Of a DNA stretch of 64,000 nt, positions 34,401-42,009 are shown piece by piece. Under the pieces are notes generated by a model. It ran no database searches and was not told where the DNA came from. It worked only from the letters and a program-made list of their open reading frames with translations. The first letter of the stretch is position 1; each line of letters opens with the position of its first letter. Origin of the DNA: Faecalibacterium longum CLA-AA-H243 (GTDB lineage: Bacteria; Bacillota; Clostridia; Oscillospirales; Ruminococcaceae); the NCBI RefSeq assembly GCF_020687245.1, contig NZ_JAJEQG010000005.1:1-64000 (forward strand), in the 5' to 3' direction. Made by a program: the position numbers and the translations under genes.

Positions 34401-34679
34401 GCTTCCAAGCGGAACGTCTCCGAGGTGTTCAACGCAGAGACCTTCATCATCGGTCTCTGCTCGGGCGTCATGGGCATCGTCCTCAGCGAGATACTGCTCA
34501 TCCCCGGAAATATCATCATCCAGAAAGTCTCCGGCACTTCAACCCTCGTTGCTTCCCTGCCCGTAGACGCAGCCCTCTTCCTCGTGGCACTGGCTACCCT
34601 GCTCACCATTCTGGCCGGCATCATCCCGGCCCGCGGCGCAGCCAAGTGCAACCCCGTCAAAGCCCTGCGCGCCGAGTAA
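31440..34679 (+). CDS. ABC transporter with fused ATPase and FtsX-type permease
   Basis: This 1079-residue single polypeptide begins with a MacB/LolD-type ATPase: Walker A GPSGSGKT near residue 40, signature MSGGQMQRV near 140, and Walker B ILLADEPTG. A membrane helix near residue 290 follows (TAFAGSIGIIGIALIISLSTG), then an extracytoplasmic region of over 500 residues including a glutamine-rich coiled coil (about 720-870). Three C-terminal helices form an FtsX domain (VSISLAVSSIMIGVITYISVL onward). Such mechanotransmitter-type proteins act on cell-envelope substrates or peptides. The ATG at 31440 has AAAGGCAGG upstream. No partner gene is adjacent. Confidence 0.9.
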   Translation: MLQLINIEKKYTTGDLTQAALNGVSLNLRDSEFVAVLGPSGSGKTTLLNIIGGLDRYDNGELIINGISTRRYTDRDWDSYRNHTVGFVFQSYNLIPHQTVLANVELALTISGVSGAERRRRAAEALRQVGLGDQLHKRPTEMSGGQMQRVAIARALVNNPDILLADEPTGALDSETSIQVMELLKDVAKDRLVVMVTHNPELAEQYANRIVRLRDGAITDDTRPFEPDDTKLAPPIHKNMGRSSMSWLTSLALSFNNLRTKKARTLLTAFAGSIGIIGIALIISLSTGVNAYIADMERSTLSEYPLQILSSGVDITSFLSSGSSGGTTATGLPTDEDGKKDTSGGVEGMVSVRQLITKMVSGLTSNDLTSLKKYLDSDESTIADDATSIEYSYSVSPQIYRQDADGSVHQVNPDSTLSMLGLGSSGSGSTSVTSSLMNSMGSNTSVFYQLPANSDLYKSQYEVKAGRWPEKPTECVAVLSKYGTVTDYALYSMGLRDSAELDKMIQQFAQNQNVDVPSDFRTYSYDELMGLKFKLVNSADTYVYDDTYGIWKSKADDKDYMQQLVENGEDITIVGIVQPDYTASASMLTSGIAYPASLTEKVMKDAADSDIVKQQMADPATNVLTGESFGKAESLRNFDLTSLFSIDTDALKNAFSFDANALDFDLNGAFDLSGGSFDLSTLIDFSDLTLDIDELPDIDLSDAFAELDLSVSPEALQDLVHKVFKDYKKYIIGNGILNFKKWSFSAYLKSEQFQKLMAESMKDLVDPDKLQGQLSSALQTTIQTVMETYSDQITEVLKSQLDAAIQKGIVTFQDQIQSQLKTAIQQNIGKLSSQMENAIKIDASAFQKAIQLNMTTSELTELMRSTLRSSSATYEANLMAFGYADEAAPSQIKIYPKDFASKATILEKLDAYNAGMSAKGEDEKMVQYTDLVGTLMTSVTEIVNMISSMMVAFVSISLAVSSIMIGVITYISVLERRKEIGILRAIGASKRNVSEVFNAETFIIGLCSGVMGIVLSEILLIPGNIIIQKVSGTSTLVASLPVDAALFLVALATLLTILAGIIPARGAAKCNPVKALRAE

Positions 34680-34695
34680 ACTCCAAAAATCTCAT

Positions 34696-34742
34696 TCCCG
34701 GTATCCTTTCCGCTCCGGCGGCAGGGATACCGGGATTTTTTC
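34696..34742 (+). terminator. Terminator of the ABC transporter gene
   Basis: TCCCGGTATCC and GGGATACCGGGA form a strong stem followed by TTTTTTC. Confidence 0.9.
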
Positions 34743-34933
34743 GGCTTATTTTTGCTCCGGCCCGTCAGTTCAGCTTGTATCCATCCTGCATGAGAACGCG
34801 CTTTTTTGCTCTAAAAGTTACAAAAGAGTACGGTCGTCCCGGGAGGTTCTGACGTGTACCGGGAATTACCGGGAATTAATTTGCTTTTCGCTCTGCGGGC
34901 AAATCAACCTGCACAAAGGAGGGTCGATTTGTT

Positions 34934-35041
34934 ATGCAATTCTGCCAAAAGTGTTTCAGGGTTATTGATTTATTCCACAAATTATGCCATACTATAGTCA
35001 CTGAAACCGTTCCCGACATCGTTCCCGAGCGATTTCAGTAA
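34934..35041 (+). CDS. Possible 35-residue leader ORF upstream of the lacI-type gene
   Basis: A short ORF starts MQFCQKCFRVIDLFHKL and is preceded by a strong AAAGGAGGG 10 nt upstream. The probable promoter of the LacI-type gene (34965-34993) and a palindrome lie inside it, so it would need an upstream promoter that I do not see. It may be a chance ORF. Confidence 0.25.
   Translation: MQFCQKCFRVIDLFHKLCHTIVTETVPDIVPERFQ
34965..34993 (+). promoter_or_regulatory. Promoter of the lacI-type gene
   Basis: TTGATT (34965-34970) and CATACT (34988-34993) have 17-bp spacing. Confidence 0.55.
35001..35038 (+). promoter_or_regulatory. Palindromic operator candidate of the LacI-type regulator
   Basis: CTGAAACCGTTCCCG and GAGCGATTTCAG bracket an ATCG-N8-CGAT palindrome immediately after the -10 box. 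GAAACCGTTC resembles LacI-family half sites. Autoregulation is inferred. Confidence 0.4.
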
Positions 35042-35079
35042 AAACCAGAACTTCGACCGAAAGAGAGGTGCTTCCCGGA

Positions 35080-36087
35080 ATGCCGAACATGACCATCAAA
35101 GATATTGCCCGTCTGAGCGGCTGTTCCGTCAGCACCATCTCCCGCGTCATCAATGACCGGCCGGATGTGCGTCCCGAAACGAAAGAAAAGGTGCTTCAGA
35201 TGATGCGGGAGTCGGGCTTCGTGCCAAACACCAACGCCCGGCAGCTGAAGATCCAGCAGTCCCGCAGCCTCGTCTTTGTGGTCAAGGGTACCCGGAACCT
35301 CTTCTTCTCGGACTTCCTCGTTCAGCTGCAGCGGGCCGCGACCCTCTACGGGTACAGCGGCATCGTCTCCTACCTGGACGAGAATGCCAACGAGATAGAC
35401 GCCGCCCAAAAGATCCTGCGGGAGATAAAGCCCAAAGGCATGATATTCCTCGGCGGCAGCGTGGCGAACTTCCAGCAGGGCTTTGCGAACATCACCGTCC
35501 CCTCGGTGCTGACGACGCTGGTCTCCGACGAGCTGGATTTCCCGAACCTCTCGATGGTGGGCGTAGATGACCGGGCTGCGGCCCGCACCGCCGTCTCCCA
35601 CCTCATCGCGCAGGGCCACCGGAAGATAGCAGTTCTCGGCGGTCCGACCACCAGCTACCCCAGTCGGATGCGCCGCCTCGGCGCACAGGATGCCATGGAG
35701 GATGCCGGGCTCACCTTTGACGATCGGCTCTACGGCCTGTCCAACTACGATTTCGAGTCTGCCTACCACGCCATGAACAGCCTGCTGGCCCGCCGGGCCG
35801 AGTTCACCGCTCTGTTCGCCATGAGCGATGTCATCGCTTTCGGTGCCATCCGGGCGCTGGTGAGCGCCGGGTTCCGGGTGCCGGAGGATGTATCGGTCAT
35901 CGGCTTCGACGGCATCTCGATGTCCCGTTACTGCGTGCCGGTGATGACCACCATCGTCCAGCCCGGCGAGCAGATCGCGCTCCAGAGCATCGAGCTGCTG
36001 GTGCGGCAGATCGAGCATGGCGCCCCGGCCCAGAAGATCACCCTCCAGCCTGAGCTGCAGGTCGGTGAGAGCGTAAGGGCTGTCTGA
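35080..36087 (+). CDS. LacI-family transcriptional regulator
   Basis: The 335-residue regulator has an N-terminal LacI helix-turn-helix (TIKDIARLSGCSVSTISRVI) and a periplasmic-binding-protein-like effector domain (VIGFDGISMSRYCVPVMTTI near the C terminus). Position at the head of the binding-protein/permease/MalQ genes suggests it is the MalR-like repressor of maltodextrin uptake. I chose the ATG at 35080 with AGAGAGG 11 nt upstream. The binding protein starts 67 nt after its stop. Confidence 0.9.
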   Translation: MPNMTIKDIARLSGCSVSTISRVINDRPDVRPETKEKVLQMMRESGFVPNTNARQLKIQQSRSLVFVVKGTRNLFFSDFLVQLQRAATLYGYSGIVSYLDENANEIDAAQKILREIKPKGMIFLGGSVANFQQGFANITVPSVLTTLVSDELDFPNLSMVGVDDRAAARTAVSHLIAQGHRKIAVLGGPTTSYPSRMRRLGAQDAMEDAGLTFDDRLYGLSNYDFESAYHAMNSLLARRAEFTALFAMSDVIAFGAIRALVSAGFRVPEDVSVIGFDGISMSRYCVPVMTTIVQPGEQIALQSIELLVRQIEHGAPAQKITLQPELQVGESVRAV

Positions 36088-36154
36088 TTTATTTCGTCTC
36101 ATTTCCGCTGCCAGGCGGAATGTGTATATCACATGATGAAGAAGGAGAACAATT

Positions 36155-37492
36155 ATGAAAAAAATGATTTCTCGTCGTAATTTCCTGAAAGTCGCTGGCG
36201 CTTCTGCTGCCGCCCTCGGTCTGGCTGCCTGCGGTGGTTCCTCCAGCAGCACCGCTGCTTCCACCGCCAGTTCTACCTCAGCTTCTGCCGCTCCCGCAGC
36301 TGCCGGCAAGGTCTACTACCTGAACTTCAAGCCCGAGCAGGATCAGGATTGGCAGGATCTGGCCGCTGAGTACACCAAGGAGACCGGCGTGCCTGTGACC
36401 GTTGTCACCGCTGCTTCCGGCCAGTACGAGACCACCCTGATGAGCGAGATGGAGAAGAGCGAAGCTCCTACCCTGTTCCAGGTCAACGGCCCTGTGGGTC
36501 TGGCAAACTGGAAGGACTACTGCCTCGACCTGTCCGACAGCCAGCTGTACGGTGAGCTGACCAGCGACTCCTTTGCACTGAAGGACGGCGATGCCGTTAC
36601 CAGCATCGCTTACGTCATCGAGACCTACGGCATCATCTACAACAAGGAGCTGCTGACCGCCGCCGGCTACACCCAGGACGACATCAAGGGCTTCGATGAC
36701 CTGAAGAAGGTCGCCGACGACATTCAGGCCCGCAAGGCTGAGCTGGGCGTTGATGGTGCTTTCACCTCCGCCGGCATGGACGGTTCTTCCGACTGGCGCT
36801 TCAAGACCCATCTGGCAAACCTGCCCATCTACTACGAGTACAAGGCTGACGGCATCGGCTCCACCGACGCCATCAAGGGCACCTACCTCGACAACTACAA
36901 GAAGATCTGGGACCTGTACATCACCGACTCTACCTGCGACCCCAAGCTGCTGGCTTCCAAGACCGGCAACGACGCCGTGGCTGAGTTCGTGGGCAAGAAG
37001 GCCGTCTTCTACCAGAACGGCACCTGGGCTTACAATGACGTGAAGGATCTGGGCGACGACAACCTGGGCATGCTGCCTATCTACATCGGCGCTGAGGGCG
37101 AGGAGAACCAGGGCCTGTGCACCGGCTCCGAGAACTTCTGGTGCGTCAACAACACCTCCTCCGATGAGGACATCCAGGCTACTCTGGACTTCCTGTACTG
37201 GTGTGTCACCTCTGAGGCCGGCACCAGCGCGATGGCTGACAAGATGGGCTTCGTCATCCCCTTCAAGAAGGCTAAGGACTCCACCAACCCCCTCATCGCC
37301 ATCGCCAACGATTATGTTGCTGAGGGCAAGACCAGCGTTGACTGGTGCTTCTCCACCATGCCTTCCGAGGAGTGGAAGAACGGCGTCGGCTCTGCACTGA
37401 CTGCTTATGCAGCAGGCACTGGCAGCTGGGACGATGTGGTCACCGCCTTTGTGGACGGCTGGGCCAAGGAGTACAAGCTGGCCAACGGCTAA
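36155..37492 (+). CDS. Sugar ABC transporter solute-binding lipoprotein (maltodextrin-type)
   Basis: This 445-residue extracellular binding protein begins with SRRNFLKVAGASAAALGLAACGG, which combines a twin-Arg-like start with a lipobox (LAAC), so it is anchored to the membrane by lipid. A low-complexity Ser/Ala/Thr linker follows (about residues 28-50), then a family 1 solute-binding domain of MalE/MsmE type. Sugar specificity is inferred from the downstream MalQ. AGAAGGAGAAC precedes the ATG. A strong hairpin after the gene probably raises its expression over the permeases. Confidence 0.92.
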   Translation: MKKMISRRNFLKVAGASAAALGLAACGGSSSSTAASTASSTSASAAPAAAGKVYYLNFKPEQDQDWQDLAAEYTKETGVPVTVVTAASGQYETTLMSEMEKSEAPTLFQVNGPVGLANWKDYCLDLSDSQLYGELTSDSFALKDGDAVTSIAYVIETYGIIYNKELLTAAGYTQDDIKGFDDLKKVADDIQARKAELGVDGAFTSAGMDGSSDWRFKTHLANLPIYYEYKADGIGSTDAIKGTYLDNYKKIWDLYITDSTCDPKLLASKTGNDAVAEFVGKKAVFYQNGTWAYNDVKDLGDDNLGMLPIYIGAEGEENQGLCTGSENFWCVNNTSSDEDIQATLDFLYWCVTSEAGTSAMADKMGFVIPFKKAKDSTNPLIAIANDYVAEGKTSVDWCFSTMPSEEWKNGVGSALTAYAAGTGSWDDVVTAFVDGWAKEYKLANG

Positions 37493-37524
37493 ACGTTCTC
37501 CTTCTTCCGCAGTAGCTGGATAAC

Positions 37525-37566
37525 GGGGAGGCGGGCGATGTGTTCGCCCGCCTCCCCTTCTTTTTC
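37525..37566 (+). terminator. Intra-operon hairpin between binding protein and permeases
   Basis: A perfect 13-bp GC stem is formed by GGGGAGGCGGGCG and CGCCCGCCTCCCC, followed by TTCTTTTT. It sits between the binding-protein stop and the permease start. It probably causes partial termination or 3'-end protection and gives excess binding protein. Confidence 0.85.
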
Positions 37567-37578
37567 AGGAGGTATATC

Positions 37579-38430
37579 ATGCAAAAGGCCATCAGTAAAT
37601 ATTGGCCGGTGTTCGTACTGCCCACTCTGCTGGCGTTCATCATCGGCTTCATCTGGCCCTTCATCTGGGGCATCTATCTTTCCTTCCAGCGTTTCACCAC
37701 CGTGAGCAAGACCACCTTCGTGGGCCTGCAGAACTACATCAACGTCTTTTCGGACGAGACCTTCCTCCACGCCTTCAGCTTTACGGCGGCGTTCACCGTG
37801 GTGTCCACCGTTCTCATCAATGTCTGCGCCTTCGCCATCGCGCTGGTGCTCACCCGCGGCATCCGCGGCACCAACCTCTTCCGCACCGTCTACTTCATGC
37901 CGAACCTCATCGGCGGCATCCTGCTGGGCTACATCTGGCAGATCCTGCTCAACGGTGTGCTGGCCAACCTGCAGAGGCCTCTGCTGGCGCTGGACGCCAA
38001 GGCCGGTTTCGTCGGTCTGGTCATCCTGATGTGCTGGCAGCAGATCGGCTACATGATGATCATCTACGTCGCGGGTCTGCAGAGCGTCCCCGGCGACCTC
38101 ATTGAGGCTGCGAAGATCGACGGCGCAAATGACCGTGAGATCCTGTTCAAGATCAAGATCCCGATGGTCATGCCCAGTGTCACCATCTGCACCTTCCTCA
38201 CCCTGACCAACAGCTTCAAGCTGTTCGACCAGAACGTGGCCCTGACCGCCGGTGAGCCTGCCAACGCCAGTGAGATGCTGGCCCTGAATATCTACAACAC
38301 CTTCTATGGCCGCTCTGGTGCTCAGTGGAAGGGCATCGGTCAGGCAAAGGCCGCGGTGTTCTTCCTCATCGTCGTGATCATCTCGCTCATCCAGCTCAAG
38401 TTTACCCGTTCCAAGGAGGTGCAGCAGTAA
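37579..38430 (+). CDS. Sugar ABC transporter permease (MalF/UgpA-type)
   Basis: The 283-residue inner-membrane permease has six hydrophobic segments and the EAA loop near residues 175-195 (LIEAAKIDGANDREILFKI) that contacts the ATPase. AGGAGG lies 6 nt before the ATG at 37579. Its stop overlaps the start of the next permease by one base. No ATPase gene is in the operon, so a shared MsmX-type ATPase is likely. Confidence 0.93.
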   Translation: MQKAISKYWPVFVLPTLLAFIIGFIWPFIWGIYLSFQRFTTVSKTTFVGLQNYINVFSDETFLHAFSFTAAFTVVSTVLINVCAFAIALVLTRGIRGTNLFRTVYFMPNLIGGILLGYIWQILLNGVLANLQRPLLALDAKAGFVGLVILMCWQQIGYMMIIYVAGLQSVPGDLIEAAKIDGANDREILFKIKIPMVMPSVTICTFLTLTNSFKLFDQNVALTAGEPANASEMLALNIYNTFYGRSGAQWKGIGQAKAAVFFLIVVIISLIQLKFTRSKEVQQ

Positions 38431-39272
38431 TGCCGAAAGATAAAAAAATGTGGGACAACATCCTCACTGTCATCATGAGCCTGCTGTGCCTGCTCTGGAT
38501 CTATCCCATCGTCCTGATCTTGCAGAACAGCCTGAAAATAGAAGGCACCTTCACCACTTCCACCGTCTTCAAGCTGCCTACGGCTGAGACCTTCGCGGGC
38601 CTTAGCAACTACATCTACGGCGTCACCAAGATGGGCTTTCTGTCCAGCCTTGGCTACAGCCTCGTCATCACCGTGTCCAGCGTGGCCCTCATCCTGCTGT
38701 GCTGCTCCATGACCGGCTGGTACCTTACCCGCGTGAACAACAAGCTGAGCAAGTTCATGAATCTGCTCATCGTCTTCTCCATGGTCGTCCCCTTCCAGAT
38801 GGTCATGTTCACCCTGTCCAAGACCGCCGACACCCTCAATCTGAACACCCCCTGGAACATCTGCATCATCTATCTGGGCTTCGGTGCCGGTCTGGCCGTG
38901 TTCATGTTCACCGGCTTCATGAAGAGCGTCCCCATCGAGATCGAAGAGGCTGCCATGATCGACGGCTGCAACCCGATCCAGATCTTCTTCAAGGTCGTCT
39001 TCCCCATCCTCAAGCCCACCATGATCTCCACCGCCATCCTTGAGACGATGTGGGTCTGGAACGACTACCTGCTGCCCACGCTGGTGCTGGACATCAAGAA
39101 GTACCGCACCATTCCCATGGCCATCCAGTATTTCCGCGGCGGCTATGGCCGCGTCGAGCTGGCCCCCATGATGGCCTGCATCATCATCGCCATCATCCCC
39201 ATCATCATCCTTTACATGACCTGCCAGAAGTACATCATCGAGGGTGTCGTGGCAGGCGCTGTCAAGGGTTAA
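38430..39272 (+). CDS. Sugar ABC transporter permease (MalG/UgpE-type)
   Basis: This 280-residue partner permease has six membrane segments and the EAA loop IEIEEAAMIDGCNPIQIFFK near residues 170-190. The start overlaps the upstream stop (TAATG), a mark of translational coupling. malQ follows after 18 nt. Confidence 0.93.
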   Translation: MPKDKKMWDNILTVIMSLLCLLWIYPIVLILQNSLKIEGTFTTSTVFKLPTAETFAGLSNYIYGVTKMGFLSSLGYSLVITVSSVALILLCCSMTGWYLTRVNNKLSKFMNLLIVFSMVVPFQMVMFTLSKTADTLNLNTPWNICIIYLGFGAGLAVFMFTGFMKSVPIEIEEAAMIDGCNPIQIFFKVVFPILKPTMISTAILETMWVWNDYLLPTLVLDIKKYRTIPMAIQYFRGGYGRVELAPMMACIIIAIIPIIILYMTCQKYIIEGVVAGAVKG

Positions 39273-39290
39273 AACAAGGAGGTTCCAGCC

Positions 39291-40766
39291 ATGCGTGCAA
39301 GCGGCATTCTGATGCCCGTCTTCAGCCTGCCGGGTCCTTACGGCATCGGCACGCTGGGAAATGAAGCCTTTGCCTTCGTCGATTTCCTTGCGGCTGCAAA
39401 GCAGACCTACTGGCAGATCCTCCCCATCGGCCCTACGGGCTACGGGGACAGCCCCTACCAGAGCTTTTCTGCCTTTGCCGGCAACCCTTACTTTATCGAT
39501 TTCCGTCTGTTGGCAGTGGACGGCCTCCTCACCGAGGCTGAGCTGCCCGCGTCCCAGCCGGTGGGTCCCGTCGATTACGGTGCGCTCTACCAGCAGCGGC
39601 CCGTGGTGCTCCATAAAGCGGCTGACCGCCTGCTGGCTTCCCCCACCCCGGCCTATGAGGCTTTCTGTGAGGCCCAGAGCGGCTGGCTCGAGGACTATGC
39701 CCTCTTCATGGCCGTCAAGGCCGAGCAGGAGCAGGCCGGTCTCTCCGACTGGCCCGACGACCTGCGCACCCGGGAGCCTGCGGCCCTCACCGCCGCCAAA
39801 GAGCGGCTGGCCGCCGAGGTGGACTACTACAAAGCCGTGCAGTTCTTCTTCTACACCCAGTGGAACGCCCTCAAGGCCTATGCCAACAGCCACGGCATCC
39901 AGCTGGTGGGCGACATCCCCATCTACGTCAGCCCCGATTCCAGCGACCTCTGGACCCACCCGGAGCTGTTCCAGACCGACGGCGCCGTCCACCTGACCAG
40001 CGTTGCCGGATGTCCGCCCGACGCCTTTGCCGCCGACGGTCAGCTCTGGGGCAACCCGCTCTACGACTGGCCCCGCCATGAGGCCGAAGACTTCCGCTGG
40101 TGGAAGCAGCGCATCAAACACGCTACTTCCATCTACGACGTCGTCCGCATCGACCATTTCCGGGGCTTCGAGAGCTACTACTCCATCCCCGCCGGGAACA
40201 AGACCGCTGCGGGCGGTCACTGGGAGAAAGGCCCTGACCGCGCCTTCATCGACGCCATGCACAAGGCTCTGGGCGAGGGCGGCATCATCGCCGAGGATCT
40301 GGGCTATCTGACCCCCGAGGTCAAGGCCATGCTGGCCGCAAGCGGCTACCCGGGCATGAAGATCATGCAGTTCGCCTTCGACAGCCGCGAGCCGGGCAAC
40401 TATCTGCCCTACACCTACCCCCGCAACAGTGTGGTCTACACCGGCACCCACGACAACGTGACCGCCGAGGGCTGGCGTCAGAGCGCCAGCGCCGAGGATG
40501 TGGCCTACGCCTGCCGCTACCTGCGCTGCGCACCCGAAGACCTCACCGAGGCCATGATATGCGCCTGCCTTTCCTGCGTGTCGGACATGGCTGTCATCCC
40601 GCTGGCCGACTGGCTCCATCTGGACGCTGAGGCCCGCATCAACACCCCCAGCACCCAGGGTGCCAACTGGCAGTGGCGGCTCACCCAGCCGCTCACCCCG
40701 GCCCTCAGCGCTCACATCGCTGAGCTGACCACGCTGTACCACCGTGTGCCGGGCGAAGAACTTTAA
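39291..40766 (+). CDS. malQ: 4-alpha-glucanotransferase (amylomaltase)
   Basis: MalQ (GH77) transfers alpha-1,4-glucan segments between maltodextrins in the cytosol. The 491-residue protein has GYGDSPYQSFSAFAGNPYFID near the N terminus, GDIPIYVSPDSSDLW, the nucleophile region VRIDHFRGFESYYSIP, the acid/base region IIAEDLG and the NSVVYTGTHDN motif. AAGGAGG precedes the ATG. It ends the lacI-type/binding-protein/permease cluster, which supports maltodextrin as the transported sugar. Confidence 0.96.
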   Translation: MRASGILMPVFSLPGPYGIGTLGNEAFAFVDFLAAAKQTYWQILPIGPTGYGDSPYQSFSAFAGNPYFIDFRLLAVDGLLTEAELPASQPVGPVDYGALYQQRPVVLHKAADRLLASPTPAYEAFCEAQSGWLEDYALFMAVKAEQEQAGLSDWPDDLRTREPAALTAAKERLAAEVDYYKAVQFFFYTQWNALKAYANSHGIQLVGDIPIYVSPDSSDLWTHPELFQTDGAVHLTSVAGCPPDAFAADGQLWGNPLYDWPRHEAEDFRWWKQRIKHATSIYDVVRIDHFRGFESYYSIPAGNKTAAGGHWEKGPDRAFIDAMHKALGEGGIIAEDLGYLTPEVKAMLAASGYPGMKIMQFAFDSREPGNYLPYTYPRNSVVYTGTHDNVTAEGWRQSASAEDVAYACRYLRCAPEDLTEAMICACLSCVSDMAVIPLADWLHLDAEARINTPSTQGANWQWRLTQPLTPALSAHIAELTTLYHRVPGEEL

Positions 40767-40800
40767 GTTTTCCCCATTTTTCTCCGATTCATCCTGATAG

Positions 40801-40857
40801 CAGCAGCGCCCTGCCTGCCGTCCCCTCACGGACAGCAGCCGGGGCGCTGCTGTTTTT
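40801..40857 (+). terminator. Terminator of the malQ operon
   Basis: CAGCAGCGCCC and GGGGCGCTGCTG form the stem, followed by TTTTTG and more T. Confidence 0.88.
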
Positions 40858-41002
40858 GCGTTTTTCTTCAAATTTCACACAACATTTTTTCGGAGTCTCC
40901 GGCCTGCTTTGCTCTTTATATTTTATCGTTTTTTCGTTTGTTTCTCCTGGATTTTCCGTTTTGGAGTCCCAAATCCCGTTCCGATTATGTTTTTTCGCTC
41001 TC

Positions 41003-41031
41003 TTGTTGTTTTTGGGCAATTATGCTATAAT
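41003..41031 (+). promoter_or_regulatory. Promoter of the MAM-like pair
   Basis: TTGTTG (41003-41008) and a perfect TATAAT (41026-41031) have 17-bp spacing. The upstream 40860-41000 is AT-rich and gene-free. Confidence 0.8.
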
Positions 41032-41090
41032 TCAGGTAACTTAGTCCCCGTCTGTGGACGGAGCGCATGTGCGAAAGGAGCATTCCCACT

Positions 41091-41570
41091 ATGGAACTTA
41101 CATATCAGAGCCCGCTGATGCCGGCTTCCTACACTGCCCTCTCTGCCGATGAAATGACCTATATTGATGGCGGTGCCATCCAGATAGGCTCTTATCTCAT
41201 CGAATTCCATCCCGAGGCCCTGCTTCAGTCTGTGGTCAACTTCACGGTCAACTTTGGCCAGCTGATGGGCAAAGCCGCCCTCGGCACAGCCGTTGGCGGC
41301 CTCATCCTGATGCACAAGGATGGTCTGACTCTGTCCCAGTCGGTCTCCTATTACTGGGATGGCCAGAACAAGGCCGGCAAAGCTGCCACTGTGGCGGTCG
41401 GCGCTCTCGCTGGCTGGTACGGCGCAATGCAGGCTATCCAGATCTATAACACGGTCAAGTCCATCTTCATCGAGCTCAAGAATGCTTACGCGCAGACCAA
41501 GGCAAATATTGCCGCGTCCCAGCAGCAGGATGCCGGCATCACTGACCCCATCGTGGCTGCAGCTGCCTGA
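41091..41570 (+). CDS. MAM-like secreted protein with double-glycine leader
   Basis: The 159-residue protein starts with a leader containing MPASYTALSADEMTYIDGG. This closely resembles, from memory, the start of Faecalibacterium MAM (MPANYS...EMTYVNGG), including the double glycine where PCAT-type ABC exporters cut (after Gly28). The mature part holds two glycine-rich hydrophobic segments (LMGKAALGTAVGGLILMH and AATVAVGALAGWYGAMQ) and an Ala/Gln-rich tail, so it is probably membrane-active or self-assembling. GAAAGGAG precedes the ATG at 41091. It is followed 39 nt later by a related small gene. No exporter is nearby. Confidence 0.7.
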   Translation: MELTYQSPLMPASYTALSADEMTYIDGGAIQIGSYLIEFHPEALLQSVVNFTVNFGQLMGKAALGTAVGGLILMHKDGLTLSQSVSYYWDGQNKAGKAATVAVGALAGWYGAMQAIQIYNTVKSIFIELKNAYAQTKANIAASQQQDAGITDPIVAAAA

Positions 41571-41609
41571 GTCTGTTTGATTTGACGGAGTGATAGAAAG
41601 GAGTCGTTT

Positions 41610-41939
41610 ATGAAACGCATCCAGATGCCTTCTTCCTATGCTGTTGTACCGGACGGAGAAAAAGCCCTTCTTGGCGGCGGCGGCGCATTTCGTGACGCAT
41701 GGACCTCATTTACGGACCATCTCCGTTTCACTGATTTCTTCTTTAGAGGTGGACTGCTCTCTCTCTCCATCTCGTTCATTCCGAAGCTGCTGTTCAATGT
41801 GGTCAAGGCCGGCTTCAATGCCGTGGAAGGCGTCCACACCTTCTTCTTCGGCGGACCGAGCAAGGCTGCAGAAGACCTTCAGACCTACAAGAACGATATG
41901 AGCGCTCTGCGTGCAGACGCAAAGTCTCAGCGCGGCTGA
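41610..41939 (+). CDS. Second MAM-like leader protein
   Basis: The 109-residue protein begins MKRIQMPSSYAVVPDGEKALLGGGG. It shares the MPxSY start and glycine cleavage region with the upstream protein, although the EMTY motif is replaced. The mature part has a hydrophobic amphipathic centre (GGLLSLSISFIPKLLFNVVK) and a charged C terminus. GAAAGGAG precedes the ATG. With the upstream gene it forms a two-peptide-like unit, as in two-component bacteriocins. The function is unknown. Confidence 0.65.
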   Translation: MKRIQMPSSYAVVPDGEKALLGGGGAFRDAWTSFTDHLRFTDFFFRGGLLSLSISFIPKLLFNVVKAGFNAVEGVHTFFFGGPSKAAEDLQTYKNDMSALRADAKSQRG

Positions 41940-41956
41940 TTTTTCCTGAAATCAAA

Positions 41957-42004
41957 AATGCCCTGCGGCGGTGGATCCTCACCATGCCGCAGGGCATTCT
42001 TTTT
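41957..42004. terminator. Terminator after the MAM-like pair
   Basis: AATGCCCTGCGGC and GCCGCAGGGCATT form a 13-bp stem followed by CTTTTT. It also lies at the end of the convergent galK paralogue. Confidence 0.88.
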
Positions 42005-42009
42005 GTGTT

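Noticed and set aside
38340-40871. 843-codon leftward frame opposite malQ and a permease
   Set aside because: Antisense shadow spanning two certain genes.
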